In this document: positions 1 to 8,703 of the stretch, in pieces
Numbering within the stretch: the first letter of the stretch is position 1
How the letters are laid out: each line of letters begins with the position of its first letter
DNA from: Trabulsiella odontotermitis
GTDB lineage: Bacteria > Pseudomonadota > Gammaproteobacteria > Enterobacterales > Enterobacteriaceae
Direction: 5' to 3'
Assembly: GCF_001297775.1 (NCBI RefSeq)
Contig: NZ_LIFX01000011.1
Location: 124,001 to 188,000, forward strand
DNA: 64,000 nucleotides
The notes under the pieces: model-generated
The model's database searches: none
Seen by the model: only the letters and a program-made list of their open reading frames with translations
What the model was told of the DNA's origin: nothing
Translations under genes and position numbers: made by a program

Positions 1-1
1 G

Positions 2-613
2 TTCCCTGATTCGCTGGTTTATGTCGTCGGGTGTCGACCTTTCATAGACTATTGGTGGTGGCCTCTTAAATTAAGGTATTATAAAAGATTAATCCTTAAA
101 AAATCGCTTCCTTATGATCGCTATGTATCATTAACCAGTAAAGCAAAAGTTTACATAGATAGCCATCCTTATCCTGGGGGAACTGCCTTTGCTGAGCAAT
201 TCATCGCAGGGAAAAAATGTATTGGCTTAAAAAGCCCTTTGCAGGGCTATTCACCTGTCGAGTTAGTTAAGCATAACACAGTTGATGCCGCTATGAACGA
301 TCTGCCAAATTATAGCAATACGAACTTAAATATGCTCATCGATCAGGTGCATTCATCTAGCTATGTTAAAAAAAGATTTTGTGATGCAATATATAATTCA
401 ATTTATCATGACAATCTCTGTGACAAAATTATTCCTTGGGATGGAGATGCTTCTTTTTTGGAAAACGATGAAATTGTCAGAATACCGAGAAGTTGTAATA
501 TAATTTCATCAACAACTCTATTTCTAATCGTTCATTCATCTCCGATGGTTACTATTTTATTTTTTGCAGAGAAAATGTACTTTACCATTAAAAATTTATT
601 AGGAAAGAGATAA
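2..613 (+). CDS. Putative glycosyltransferase, C-terminal part (cut by left edge)
   Basis: The frame is open from base 2 to the TAA at 611-613, so about 203 C-terminal residues of a longer protein are visible. No true start is present; the TTG at 239 is internal. The segment KVYIDSHPYPGGTAFAEQF followed by a short-lived Gly/Lys turn looks like the nucleotide-sugar side of a GT-B glycosyltransferase C-terminal domain (family inference). The DNA is AT-rich, like the genes that follow, and its stop overlaps the next start by one base (TAATG), so it belongs to the same O-unit transcript. The sugar cannot be told. Assignment as a glycosyltransferase is moderate; it could be another O-antigen enzyme. 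Confidence 0.55.
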   Translation, partial: FPDSLVYVVGCRPFIDYWWWPLKLRYYKRLILKKSLPYDRYVSLTSKAKVYIDSHPYPGGTAFAEQFIAGKKCIGLKSPLQGYSPVELVKHNTVDAAMNDLPNYSNTNLNMLIDQVHSSSYVKKRFCDAIYNSIYHDNLCDKIIPWDGDASFLENDEIVRIPRSCNIISSTTLFLIVHSSPMVTILFFAEKMYFTIKNLLGKR

Positions 614-1932
614 TGGAAACTTGTATCGCTTTATTCATATCTCTTGTGGTATTACTTTTTTTAAATCTGCTTTTTTCGAAAACAAATGTACATTTTTATG
701 GTTCAAAAGCGCATCCCTTTGGCTTGTTTGTCATAATACAATTCATAATTATTTCATTACCTGGGGTGCTAATGATATCCTTTTTAGGATACGAATCTGA
801 CAGATATCTTGGGATAAGCAGCGATACTAAATTTGCGATTGGCATTTGGTATTTTTATTCTTTTATTGTTTTATTCTTTATCCTCTACCTATTAGTCAGA
901 ATTGGAAAGCTAAATTGGTATAGTAAATGCGCTGGTGAAGCAATCCCATATGAAAAATATATCAAATACTTTTTTGTTTTCATTACTATATCAATTCTTT
1001 TTATAGCAGTAAAGTTCGTTTTGTCTAAGCCAGCCCCAATATATTATTTGATACTGGGTGATGTTAATAAGGCTTACGAAACACGTGTTGATATGCAATT
1101 GCATCCGGAAGATTATTATATTCCTTATTTCAGTCGCTTTATTACAATGTTTTTGGTGTATCAATTTTATTTTTGTTACTATTTTTACACGTTCTCCACA
1201 AAAAGAACTGTAATGATGAGAATGTTAATTATAGTATCATTTTGCATGGCCGTTTTGGAAGTATTGTATGATACACAAAAAGCGCCACTTATATTTATTG
1301 TTGTTGGTGCACTTTTTATTAATCAACTTAAAAAACAGAATATCGGTAAGCTGCTAATAGCTGGAATTATACTTGGAATTACAGTTACCATACTGCAATC
1401 ATTTGTCACTGGCGCTGATATAAGTGAAAGCCTCACTCGAGCAGTTGACCGATTTGTATTGGGGCAAAATCAGGGCTTTTATCATATCATAAATTCAATT
1501 AAACCTGATGAGAAATATTGGTTTACTGGCTTCTTTTTTGTTGAGCAATTTGGCATTATACCTTCCCGCGCAGACATGGATGTAATTCCATACACAATAT
1601 ATGCAGGAAGTGATATAGTTAATGTTAACAGCTATTATATGGGAGAGGCGTGGTCAATGTTTGGGGTCATGGGTCTTCTGTTTTCTCCTGTTATCGTTGC
1701 TTTCATGATTTATTTCTATATAAAAATAATTGATCTGTACATTGGTGTTGAGCCAATTTTTACTGTGCCATTTATGATTTATTTCGTTCCGGAAATTCGC
1801 GTGCAACAGTCTTTTACTTATTTCCTGTATTCTAAAACATTCTTACTATCTTTTATTCTTTTTATTGTTATCGTCATAGTAGTCAAAACTCTCGTTGGCG
1901 TACTGAAACCTATAAAAGTTAATAACCCTTGA
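613..1932 (+). CDS. wzy: O-antigen polymerase-like integral membrane protein
   Basis: A 439-residue, very hydrophobic protein with ten or more predicted membrane segments and a large hydrophilic stretch near residues 120-190, the layout expected of Wzy. Wzy joins lipid-linked O-units in the periplasmic leaflet of the inner membrane, with WzzB (encoded at 11970-12953) setting chain length. It starts on the last base of the upstream stop codon (TAATG), so translation is coupled. The identity rests on topology and on the position among glycosyltransferases just before gnd; Wzy sequences are too variable for motif proof. A flippase (Wzx) is the main alternative, but Wzx proteins have a more regular 12-segment pattern and fewer long loops. 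Confidence 0.6.
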   Translation: METCIALFISLVVLLFLNLLFSKTNVHFYGSKAHPFGLFVIIQFIIISLPGVLMISFLGYESDRYLGISSDTKFAIGIWYFYSFIVLFFILYLLVRIGKLNWYSKCAGEAIPYEKYIKYFFVFITISILFIAVKFVLSKPAPIYYLILGDVNKAYETRVDMQLHPEDYYIPYFSRFITMFLVYQFYFCYYFYTFSTKRTVMMRMLIIVSFCMAVLEVLYDTQKAPLIFIVVGALFINQLKKQNIGKLLIAGIILGITVTILQSFVTGADISESLTRAVDRFVLGQNQGFYHIINSIKPDEKYWFTGFFFVEQFGIIPSRADMDVIPYTIYAGSDIVNVNSYYMGEAWSMFGVMGLLFSPVIVAFMIYFYIKIIDLYIGVEPIFTVPFMIYFVPEIRVQQSFTYFLYSKTFLLSFILFIVIVIVVKTLVGVLKPIKVNNP

Positions 1933-1998
1933 CATATCTTCTGGAAAGAAAAGATATCAAAACATGCAAAATAAAAATACCCCTGTAAGGTTTTTATA

Positions 1999-2889
1999 AT
2001 GTATAAAATCGTGACTGTGTTGGTAACATATAATCCTGACGTTGTTGTCTTGAAAAAAAATATTGAATCCTTATTGTTACAAACTGATAGCATTGTAATT
2101 TGTAATAATTCGTCTGGAAGTGTTTCTGATGAAATTTTGAGCCTCTCTGAGCGCATATTTGCAATCGAGTTTGGGACTAACATTGGAATTGCGGCGGCCC
2201 AGTCAGCTGGGATGCAAAAGGCGTTTGAGCATTTAAATGCCGACTTTGTATTACAAATGGATCAAGATAGCATCCCAAACTCGAATATGGTCAGTCTACT
2301 ACTGGAAACGTATAATAATCTTAAGCCCATGGAGACGAAAATTGGGTCGATAGGGTTAGTTGGCCCTTTAGATTATGACCGAATCACATTACAGAAAAAT
2401 GATAAAAGAGCAAGACAGGGAACAAATATTCCAAATACTTCTTATAAAGAAATTGCGTATACATTGAGTTCAGGTAGCTTAATTTCAAAACAGGCCTATG
2501 ATGTAGTCGGCGGAATGGATGATAATTTATTCATTGATGCGGTTGATTATGAGTATTGCTGGAGATTAAAAGCAAATGGATTCATCTGTGTCAGAAACGA
2601 TTTAGCAATGATCGGGCATCGTCTTGGCGATGGTAGAATGAAAATTTTATCTTTTTTATCCGTTGGAGTTCCTTCACCGTTGCGTCATTACTATGCAGTA
2701 AGAAATACTTTTTTACTTTCTAAGAGATCCTACGTACCTTTCGGTTGGAAGTGTAAAAACCTAGTAGGAATATTATTTAAACTTTTCTTTTATCCATTCT
2801 GTTTACCTGATGGCAGGGAACGATTGAGATTCATTAGCTTAGGTATCGTTGATGGAATAAAGGGTAAGGTGGGTAAATATTGTGGATGA
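1999..2889 (+). CDS. Glycosyltransferase family 2, rhamnosyltransferase-like
   Basis: A 296-residue GT-A enzyme predicted to transfer a sugar from a nucleotide donor to the growing O-unit at the cytoplasmic face. The N-terminus has the family start VTVLVTYNPD at residues 5-14 and the metal/donor motif MDQDS at 87-91. The segment IDAVDYEYCWR further on resembles rhamnosyltransferases of the RfbF/WbbL group (family knowledge). It lies 66 bp after the polymerase gene and its end overlaps the next gene by 8 bp, consistent with one transcript. The donor and linkage are not determinable; rhamnose is a guess from family resemblance. Confidence 0.8.
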   Translation: MYKIVTVLVTYNPDVVVLKKNIESLLLQTDSIVICNNSSGSVSDEILSLSERIFAIEFGTNIGIAAAQSAGMQKAFEHLNADFVLQMDQDSIPNSNMVSLLLETYNNLKPMETKIGSIGLVGPLDYDRITLQKNDKRARQGTNIPNTSYKEIAYTLSSGSLISKQAYDVVGGMDDNLFIDAVDYEYCWRLKANGFICVRNDLAMIGHRLGDGRMKILSFLSVGVPSPLRHYYAVRNTFLLSKRSYVPFGWKCKNLVGILFKLFFYPFCLPDGRERLRFISLGIVDGIKGKVGKYCG

Positions 2890-3724
2890 AAATACAATGA
2901 CAGGGGATTTTTCTGTTTTAATGTCAGTTTATTGCCAGGATGACCCCGTCTATCTTGCGAAAGCGCTATCTAGTATTTATCCTGAGCAAACACTTAGGCC
3001 AAACGAAGTGATATTAATTGCAGATGGTGACTTAACTAAAGTTTTGTATAATGTAATCGAAGATTTTAAAAAACAATTTTCTGAGTGCAATGTTATTTTG
3101 CATAACCTTAAACAAAACGTTGGTCTTGCGAAAGCTCTTAATATTGGAATAGGGTTGTGCCATTATGATTTGATTGTACGTATGGATGCGGACGATATTT
3201 CGTTACCTACTAGATTTTCAAAACAATTGGAATTTATGAATGCTCACCCTGAAATAAGCGTTTGTGGCACTTTTGTAGAAGAAGTAGAGCCTCAGACACT
3301 GAAAAGTATGAGTATTAGAAAAGTACCGCTTTGTCATGATGAAATTAAAACTTTCGCAAAAAAACGGAGCCCTGTTAGCCATCCATCTGTAATCTTTCGG
3401 AAGCATGTTGTGCTAGAATTTGGAGGTTATCCAGATTTTAGAAAATCTCAGGACTACGCATTATGGTCAAATCTTTTGAAAAATAATGTCAATTTTGCAA
3501 ACATCCCTGATATTCTTTTGAAAATGCGTGCTGGCTCGGATTTGCAGCAAAGAAGAGGATTGCAGTATTTTAAATATGAGCATGCTGTTTTGAAGTATCA
3601 ATTACATATTGGTTTTTTAAGCCGCAAAGAGTACATCATAAATCTACTGCTTAGGTTTATAGTTAGATCTATGCCGATAAGAGTAAGGGAGAAAATATAT
3701 ATGATGAGAAATTCTAACGCATAA
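2882..3724 (+). CDS. Glycosyltransferase family 2, AmsE-like
   Basis: A 280-residue GT-A glycosyltransferase. It shows FSVLMSVYCQDDP at residues 10-22, the DADD metal motif at 102-105, and the later SHPSVIF and SQDYALW segments typical of AmsE-like enzymes of exopolysaccharide and O-antigen loci. The start is GTG at 2882, inside the preceding gene and preceded by a G-rich stretch around 2866-2874; an in-frame ATG at 2897 is possible but has no clear ribosome-binding site. It is the last AT-rich O-unit gene before the conserved gnd. The acceptor and sugar are unknown. Confidence 0.8.
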   Translation: MDENTMTGDFSVLMSVYCQDDPVYLAKALSSIYPEQTLRPNEVILIADGDLTKVLYNVIEDFKKQFSECNVILHNLKQNVGLAKALNIGIGLCHYDLIVRMDADDISLPTRFSKQLEFMNAHPEISVCGTFVEEVEPQTLKSMSIRKVPLCHDEIKTFAKKRSPVSHPSVIFRKHVVLEFGGYPDFRKSQDYALWSNLLKNNVNFANIPDILLKMRAGSDLQQRRGLQYFKYEHAVLKYQLHIGFLSRKEYIINLLLRFIVRSMPIRVREKIYMMRNSNA

Positions 3725-3880
3725 AACAATATTTTAATTGTGTAATAGCAAAAAATAGTACGAAACCCCAATACTTACTGAGCATCTTCCGCTACCCACA
3801 TTATACAATATTGAGTTAACATCTAAGCCACATTTCAAGCCGCACATGTCGCGGCGACCACACCAGACAGGAGTTTTGTA

Positions 3881-5287
3881 ATGTCCAAACAACAGATCGG
3901 CGTCGTTGGTATGGCGGTGATGGGGCGCAACCTGGCGCTCAACATTGAGAGCCGTGGTTATACCGTCTCCATTTTCAACCGCTCCCGCGAAAAGACTGAA
4001 GAAGTTGTCGCCGAAAATCCGGGCAAAAAACTGGTTCCTTACTACTCCGTTCAGGAGTTCGTCGAGTCTCTCGAAACGCCGCGCCGCATCCTGTTGATGG
4101 TGAAAGCGGGCGCGGGTACTGATGCCGCCATTGATTCCCTGAAACCGTACCTTGATAAGGGCGACATCATCATTGATGGCGGTAATACCTTCTTCCAGGA
4201 CACCATCCGCCGTAACCGTGAACTGTCTGCTGACGGCTTTAACTTCATCGGTACCGGTGTGTCCGGTGGCGAAGAGGGCGCGCTGAAAGGTCCTTCCATC
4301 ATGCCTGGCGGTCAGAAAGAAGCATATGAACTGGTTGCGCCAATCCTGACTAAGATCGCTGCGGTGGCAGAAGATGGTGAGCCGTGCGTGACCTATATTG
4401 GTCCGGACGGTGCGGGTCATTATGTGAAAATGGTCCACAACGGCATCGAATACGGCGATATGCAACTGATTGCCGAAGCGTATTCTCTGCTGAAAGGCGG
4501 CCTCAATCTTTCCAATGACGAGCTGGCGAAGGTCTTCTCCGAGTGGAACGAAGGTGAACTGAACAGCTACCTCATTGACATCACCAAAGACATCTTCACG
4601 AAAAAAGATGAAGAGGGTAAATACCTGGTCGATGTGATCCTCGATGAAGCAGCAAACAAAGGTACCGGTAAATGGACCAGCCAGAGCTCGCTGGATCTCG
4701 GCGAACCGCTGTCGCTGATTACCGAATCCGTCTTTGCACGTTATATCTCTTCACTGAAAACGCAGCGTGTTGCGGCTTCTAAAGTGCTGTCCGGCCCGCA
4801 GGCTAAACCAGCAGGGGATAAAGCCGAGTTCGTTGAGAAAGTGCGTCGTGCGCTTTACCTCGGCAAAATCGTCTCCTATGCGCAGGGCTTCTCTCAACTG
4901 CGTGCCGCGTCTGATGAGCACAACTGGGATCTGAACTACGGTGAGATTGCCAAAATCTTCCGTGCCGGTTGCATCATCCGTGCTCAGTTCCTGCAGAAAA
5001 TCACCGATGCCTACGCTGAGAATAAAGGCATTGCCAACCTGCTGTTAGCGCCGTACTTCAAAAAAGTGGCTGATGATTACCAGCAGGCGCTGCGTGATGT
5101 TGTCGCGTACGCCGTACAAAACGGTATTCCGGTGCCGACCTTCTCCGCTGCGGTGGCTTACTACGATAGCTACCGCTCTGCGGTACTGCCTGCGAACCTG
5201 ATTCAGGCGCAGCGTGACTACTTCGGTGCCCACACGTATAAGCGCACTGATAAAGACGGCGTGTTCCACACCGAGTGGCTGGATTAA
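3881..5287 (+). CDS. gnd: 6-phosphogluconate dehydrogenase, decarboxylating
   Basis: Oxidises and decarboxylates 6-phosphogluconate to ribulose 5-phosphate, reducing NADP, in the cytosolic pentose phosphate pathway. The 468-residue length equals the E. coli enzyme. The Rossmann motif GMAVMG lies at residues 10-15, and the [17 protein letters not shown] block carries the catalytic Lys (near 184) and Glu. The start ATG is preceded by CAGGAG. It is monocistronic: about 155 bp of leader separate it from the O-antigen genes and a terminator follows. Its base composition is that of the core genome, unlike the AT-rich genes on both sides, the usual mosaic pattern around gnd. Confidence 0.98.
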   Translation: MSKQQIGVVGMAVMGRNLALNIESRGYTVSIFNRSREKTEEVVAENPGKKLVPYYSVQEFVESLETPRRILLMVKAGAGTDAAIDSLKPYLDKGDIIIDGGNTFFQDTIRRNRELSADGFNFIGTGVSGGEEGALKGPSIMPGGQKEAYELVAPILTKIAAVAEDGEPCVTYIGPDGAGHYVKMVHNGIEYGDMQLIAEAYSLLKGGLNLSNDELAKVFSEWNEGELNSYLIDITKDIFTKKDEEGKYLVDVILDEAANKGTGKWTSQSSLDLGEPLSLITESVFARYISSLKTQRVAASKVLSGPQAKPAGDKAEFVEKVRRALYLGKIVSYAQGFSQLRAASDEHNWDLNYGEIAKIFRAGCIIRAQFLQKITDAYAENKGIANLLLAPYFKKVADDYQQALRDVVAYAVQNGIPVPTFSAAVAYYDSYRSAVLPANLIQAQRDYFGAHTYKRTDKDGVFHTEWLD

Positions 5288-5312
5288 TCTGATTTAACTC
5301 AGCCTCATGGTT

Positions 5313-5342
5313 AGGCCCGGTGAAACTCATCGGGCCTTTTTT
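5313..5342 (+). terminator. Rho-independent terminator after gnd
   Basis: AGGCCCG (5313-5319) pairs with CGGGCCT (5331-5337) across an 11-nt loop and is followed by a T-run to 5342. It sits 25 bp after the gnd stop codon. Confidence 0.85.
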
Positions 5343-5540
5343 ATCGCTCATGAGCCCATGCTGGCTTGGTTTGTCTAACTAAGCTCTCAAAATGCAAAAT
5401 AAACCGCAGTTGTAACTCATTCCTGCAGCAAGGCATTCATCTTGACAGCTGATCAGCTTAAGAGGTAAAAACCTCAAAAGTTGTTTATTGTGGTGGCGCT
5501 GTAGCGCCTCCTGACACTCATACTTGAAGAAGTTGAACGA

Positions 5541-6707
5541 ATGAAAATAGCAATCTCCGGAACAGGCTATGTTGGTCTTTCAAATGGTATCCTGATAGCG
5601 CAGAACCATGAAGTGGTTGCGTTGGATATTGTACAAGCTAAGGTAGACAAGCTTAACAAGAAGATCTCTCCGATTGTTGATACAGAGATCCAAGATTATC
5701 TTTTGAATAAGCGTTTGAATTTCCGTGCTACAACGGATAAAGAAGACGCTTACCGCGATGCAGATTTTGTAATTATAGCGACACCAACTGATTACGATCC
5801 GAAAAGTAACTACTTCAACACCACAAGTGTGGAGGAGGTGATCAAAGATGTTACTGTAATCAACCCAAATGCTGTGATGATCATCAAGTCGACCATTCCA
5901 GTGGGCTTCACAAAATCAATAAAAGAAAAATTAGGAATTGATAATGTCTTTTTTTCTCCAGAATTTCTCCGTGAGGGTAGGGCGTTATATGATAACCTGC
6001 ATCCTTCACGTATTGTAATTGGTGAGCGCTCTGAGCGAGCTGAACGTTTTGCAGCACTGCTTCAGGAAGGTGCAATAAAGAAAGATATCGCGGTACTGTT
6101 TACTGACTCTACTGAAGCCGAGGCGATTAAGCTCTTCGCGAATACGTATCTGGCAATGCGAGTTGCTTATTTCAACGAATTAGACAGCTACGCAGAGAGC
6201 CTTGGTCTGAATACCCGTCAGATCATCGAAGGCGTTTGCCTTGACCCACGCATCGGTAATCACTATAACAATCCATCCTTCGGTTACGGCGGTTACTGTC
6301 TTCCAAAAGACACGAAACAGTTGCTAGCGAATTACCAGGCTGTACCGAATAATCTAATTTCAGCGATAGTAGATGCCAACCGCACGCGTAAAGATTTTAT
6401 TTCAGATTCCATTCTCGCTCGTCACCCGAAAGTAGTCGGTGTTTATCGACTGATTATGAAGAGTGGCTCCGACAATTTCCGGGCTTCTTCGATCCAAGGG
6501 ATCATGAAACGTATTAAGGCAAAAGGCGTTCAGGTTATTATATATGAACCTGCGATGCAGGAAGATGAATTTTTCCACTCTCGTGTAATGCGTGATTTAA
6601 ATGCATTCAAGAAAGAATCAGATGTAATTATTTCCAATCGCATGGCGCAAGAGCTTGAGGATGTTATCGATAAGGTCTATACGCGAGATCTGTTCGGTAG
6701 TGACTAG
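5541..6707 (+). CDS. ugd: UDP-glucose 6-dehydrogenase
   Basis: Oxidises UDP-glucose to UDP-glucuronate with two NAD+, supplying glucuronate for surface polysaccharides and the precursor of aminoarabinose for lipid A. The 388-residue protein has the NAD motif GTGYVG at residues 7-12 and the catalytic Cys253 in [12 protein letters not shown]. The length matches E. coli Ugd. It has its own leader of about 250 bp after the gnd terminator, so it is probably transcribed alone. The epimerase gene at 10733-11737 would use its product. Codon use is somewhat more AT-rich than gnd, as is common for ugd near O-antigen loci. Confidence 0.97.
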   Translation: MKIAISGTGYVGLSNGILIAQNHEVVALDIVQAKVDKLNKKISPIVDTEIQDYLLNKRLNFRATTDKEDAYRDADFVIIATPTDYDPKSNYFNTTSVEEVIKDVTVINPNAVMIIKSTIPVGFTKSIKEKLGIDNVFFSPEFLREGRALYDNLHPSRIVIGERSERAERFAALLQEGAIKKDIAVLFTDSTEAEAIKLFANTYLAMRVAYFNELDSYAESLGLNTRQIIEGVCLDPRIGNHYNNPSFGYGGYCLPKDTKQLLANYQAVPNNLISAIVDANRTRKDFISDSILARHPKVVGVYRLIMKSGSDNFRASSIQGIMKRIKAKGVQVIIYEPAMQEDEFFHSRVMRDLNAFKKESDVIISNRMAQELEDVIDKVYTRDLFGSD

Positions 6708-6734
6708 TTTTATATGTTTAAACACTTGAATAAA

Positions 6735-6756
6735 TGGCCTGTAATATTACAGGCCA
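6735..6756 (+). terminator. Perfect 22-bp inverted repeat after ugd, likely terminator
   Basis: TGGCCTGTAAT (6735-6745) is followed at once by its exact complement ATTACAGGCCA (6746-6756), about 28 bp after the ugd stop. The following T-richness is weak (CTTCTCATT), so termination may be partial. Confidence 0.6.
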
Positions 6757-6888
6757 CTTCTCATTGATATTGGCTTTAATAACATACTTAACAGGCGATT
6801 TATTAGATCCAACGGTTTTAAGAGACGCACTTCCTCAATTTATTTAAAAATTATCTTTTAAATTAGCCAATCAGTAAATGAGGCTCAA

Positions 6889-7347
6889 ATGTCTAATAAT
6901 AACTTGAAATTTGTATCATTTAATCATGTATATCTACAAAAATCATGGGACTGGCTTAATGATGAAGAGATAAAAAAACTGACAAGTACGCCTGATTTTA
7001 CCAGGCAGCAGCAAAGAGATTTTTTCGATTCCTTGCCCAGAAAGGATTATAAAGTGTGGGGAATGGAGTTCGACGATAATCCCATCGGTGTTGTTGGCCT
7101 AAAGAAAATAACACCATCCAGCGCAGAGTATTTTGGCTATATCGGTGAAAAAGGATTTTGGGGGAAGAGACTATTTCCAATTATGTTACAGTTTATTCTT
7201 CTTGAGGCTAAGTTATTGGATATTAAATTTATATATCTAAAAGTTCGCTCCGACAATCAGAGAGCTATCCGGGCTTACCAGAGAGAGGGTTTTACTATAT
7301 CTGGAGGTAATGAGAACATGATAGAAATGACTATGAGGGTAATATAA
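6889..7347 (+). CDS. GNAT-family N-acetyltransferase (RimJ/RimL-like)
   Basis: A 152-residue protein of the GNAT fold, using acetyl-CoA. It shows the RimJ/RimL-type beginning with a WLND segment, a central strand-turn (YFGYIGEKGFWGK) corresponding to the acetyl-CoA loop, and the late NQRAIRAYQREGF helix found in acetyltransferases whose substrate is a nucleotide amino-sugar or a protein N-terminus. It sits in AT-rich DNA after ugd and abuts the next gene (TAA then GTG), so the two are co-transcribed. In this context acetylation of a sugar is the likely role (inference). The substrate is unknown. Confidence 0.75.
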   Translation: MSNNNLKFVSFNHVYLQKSWDWLNDEEIKKLTSTPDFTRQQQRDFFDSLPRKDYKVWGMEFDDNPIGVVGLKKITPSSAEYFGYIGEKGFWGKRLFPIMLQFILLEAKLLDIKFIYLKVRSDNQRAIRAYQREGFTISGGNENMIEMTMRVI

Positions 7348-8283
7348 GTGATTATTAAAAAATATCAGAAAGAAGATAATATAATCTGGGATGAGTTTGT
7401 ATCTTTATCGAAAAATAGCCACTTTTTTTTCCTTAGAAAATATATGGATTACCATTCCGCCCGTTTTCATGATCATTCGCTTATGATTTATGATGACAAA
7501 GATTCTCTTATTGCTCTTTTACCTGCAAACATGACAGAAAATAAACTAATATCTCATCAGGGACTTACATTTGGTGGGTTATTAATAAAACCATCAGCAA
7601 AACAGAGTGAAATACTGTCAGTTTTTAGAAATTTACAAAAGTATATGTCAGATAATGAGGTTGAATCAATTTTATATAAAAGAATGCCATATATTTATCA
7701 TGATATTCCTTGTGATGAAGATTTGTATGCGCTTTTCAGAATTAACGCAAAACTAATTCGGAGAGATGTGAGCTCAACGATAAAACTAGATCATCAGATA
7801 AAATATTCTACATTAAGAAAACGGAGTGTGAAAAAGGCTAAAGAATCAGGACTCCTTTACAATGAAAGCTCGGATATTGAAGCTTTTTGGAATAACCTAA
7901 CTACAGTTTTAAAACAAATTCACGGTGTTGATCCCGTTCATACATTGGATGAAATAAAATTATTACAAGATAATTTTCCCGAAAATATCAAATTCTACGT
8001 CGGCGAAAAAAATAATGAGCAAATAGCTGGCGCTGTACTTTTCGAAGTTGGAAACACTGTGCACACACAATATCTTTTTAATTCTGAAGAGGGACGGCAA
8101 TTAGGCGCACTTGATGGATTGATTGACTTTCTTATTAAAGAAACATATGCCGATAGAACCTATTTCGATTTCGGTATTTCGAATGAAGAGCAAGGACTAG
8201 TATTAAATGAAGGCTTAATTTCGCAAAAAGAGGGATTTGGAGCAAGGGCAATTGTTCATGACTTTTATGAAATATTACCCTAA
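7348..8283 (+). CDS. FemAB-like GNAT-superfamily protein
   Basis: A 311-residue protein that starts at GTG directly after the stop of the upstream acetyltransferase. The layout, with an N-terminal YQKEDNIIWDEFV segment, a central LRKRSVKKAKESG basic helix and a C-terminal YFDFGISNEEQG motif, matches FemAB/CelD-like members of the GNAT superfamily. These transfer acyl or aminoacyl groups. In polysaccharide loci such proteins are thought to decorate sugars with amino-acid or acyl groups (family knowledge, not proven here). It is AT-rich and not part of the conserved backbone. Specific chemistry cannot be assigned. Confidence 0.65.
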   Translation: MIIKKYQKEDNIIWDEFVSLSKNSHFFFLRKYMDYHSARFHDHSLMIYDDKDSLIALLPANMTENKLISHQGLTFGGLLIKPSAKQSEILSVFRNLQKYMSDNEVESILYKRMPYIYHDIPCDEDLYALFRINAKLIRRDVSSTIKLDHQIKYSTLRKRSVKKAKESGLLYNESSDIEAFWNNLTTVLKQIHGVDPVHTLDEIKLLQDNFPENIKFYVGEKNNEQIAGAVLFEVGNTVHTQYLFNSEEGRQLGALDGLIDFLIKETYADRTYFDFGISNEEQGLVLNEGLISQKEGFGARAIVHDFYEILP

Positions 8284-8703
8284 ACAGTTCTTTTCGCCCC
8301 CATAGTCGTTACAGCTTAAACTGCTCTCTAACCAGACATTATGTATTTGTTTTTTTGGAGTAGCACATCGTAGTTTATGCTCTCTATAGGGAAACATTTG
8401 CTATTGTTAATAAGATGCTTTTATTCACTGTAAGCCAATAACATTCATTATCACGAGGGCATCATAACAACTTTCTTCAAGTTTTTAAAATGATGGGCGA
8501 TGCAATTTTTTATTACTAAACAAGTTTTTAACTCACAGTGTTGCTACAGTTTAATATTAATAAACTTACTCTCGATGTTTATATTTTAAAAATTAACCAG
8601 CATGAATTTCGCGCAATTCTCGCTTGAAACGTGCGATGGCTAATTTATTATTCTTCATATTTACGTTTGTAAAACAATTGCAAATGAGCTAACGGAGGTT
8701 GTA
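8284..8703. other. AT-rich intergenic region without a convincing gene
   Basis: About 420 bp between the FemAB-like gene and the acyltransferase gene. I see no convincing coding sequence; the only neat open frame is a 21-codon one on the minus strand at 8593-8658 with no ribosome-binding site. The region probably carries the acyltransferase promoter. A CGGAGG ribosome-binding site sits just before the ATG at 8704. Confidence 0.5.

Noticed and set aside
8593..8658. A 21-codon minus-strand frame in the gap before the acyltransferase gene
   Set aside because: No ribosome-binding site, no partner and no similarity I recognise; it could be a remnant but cannot be supported.
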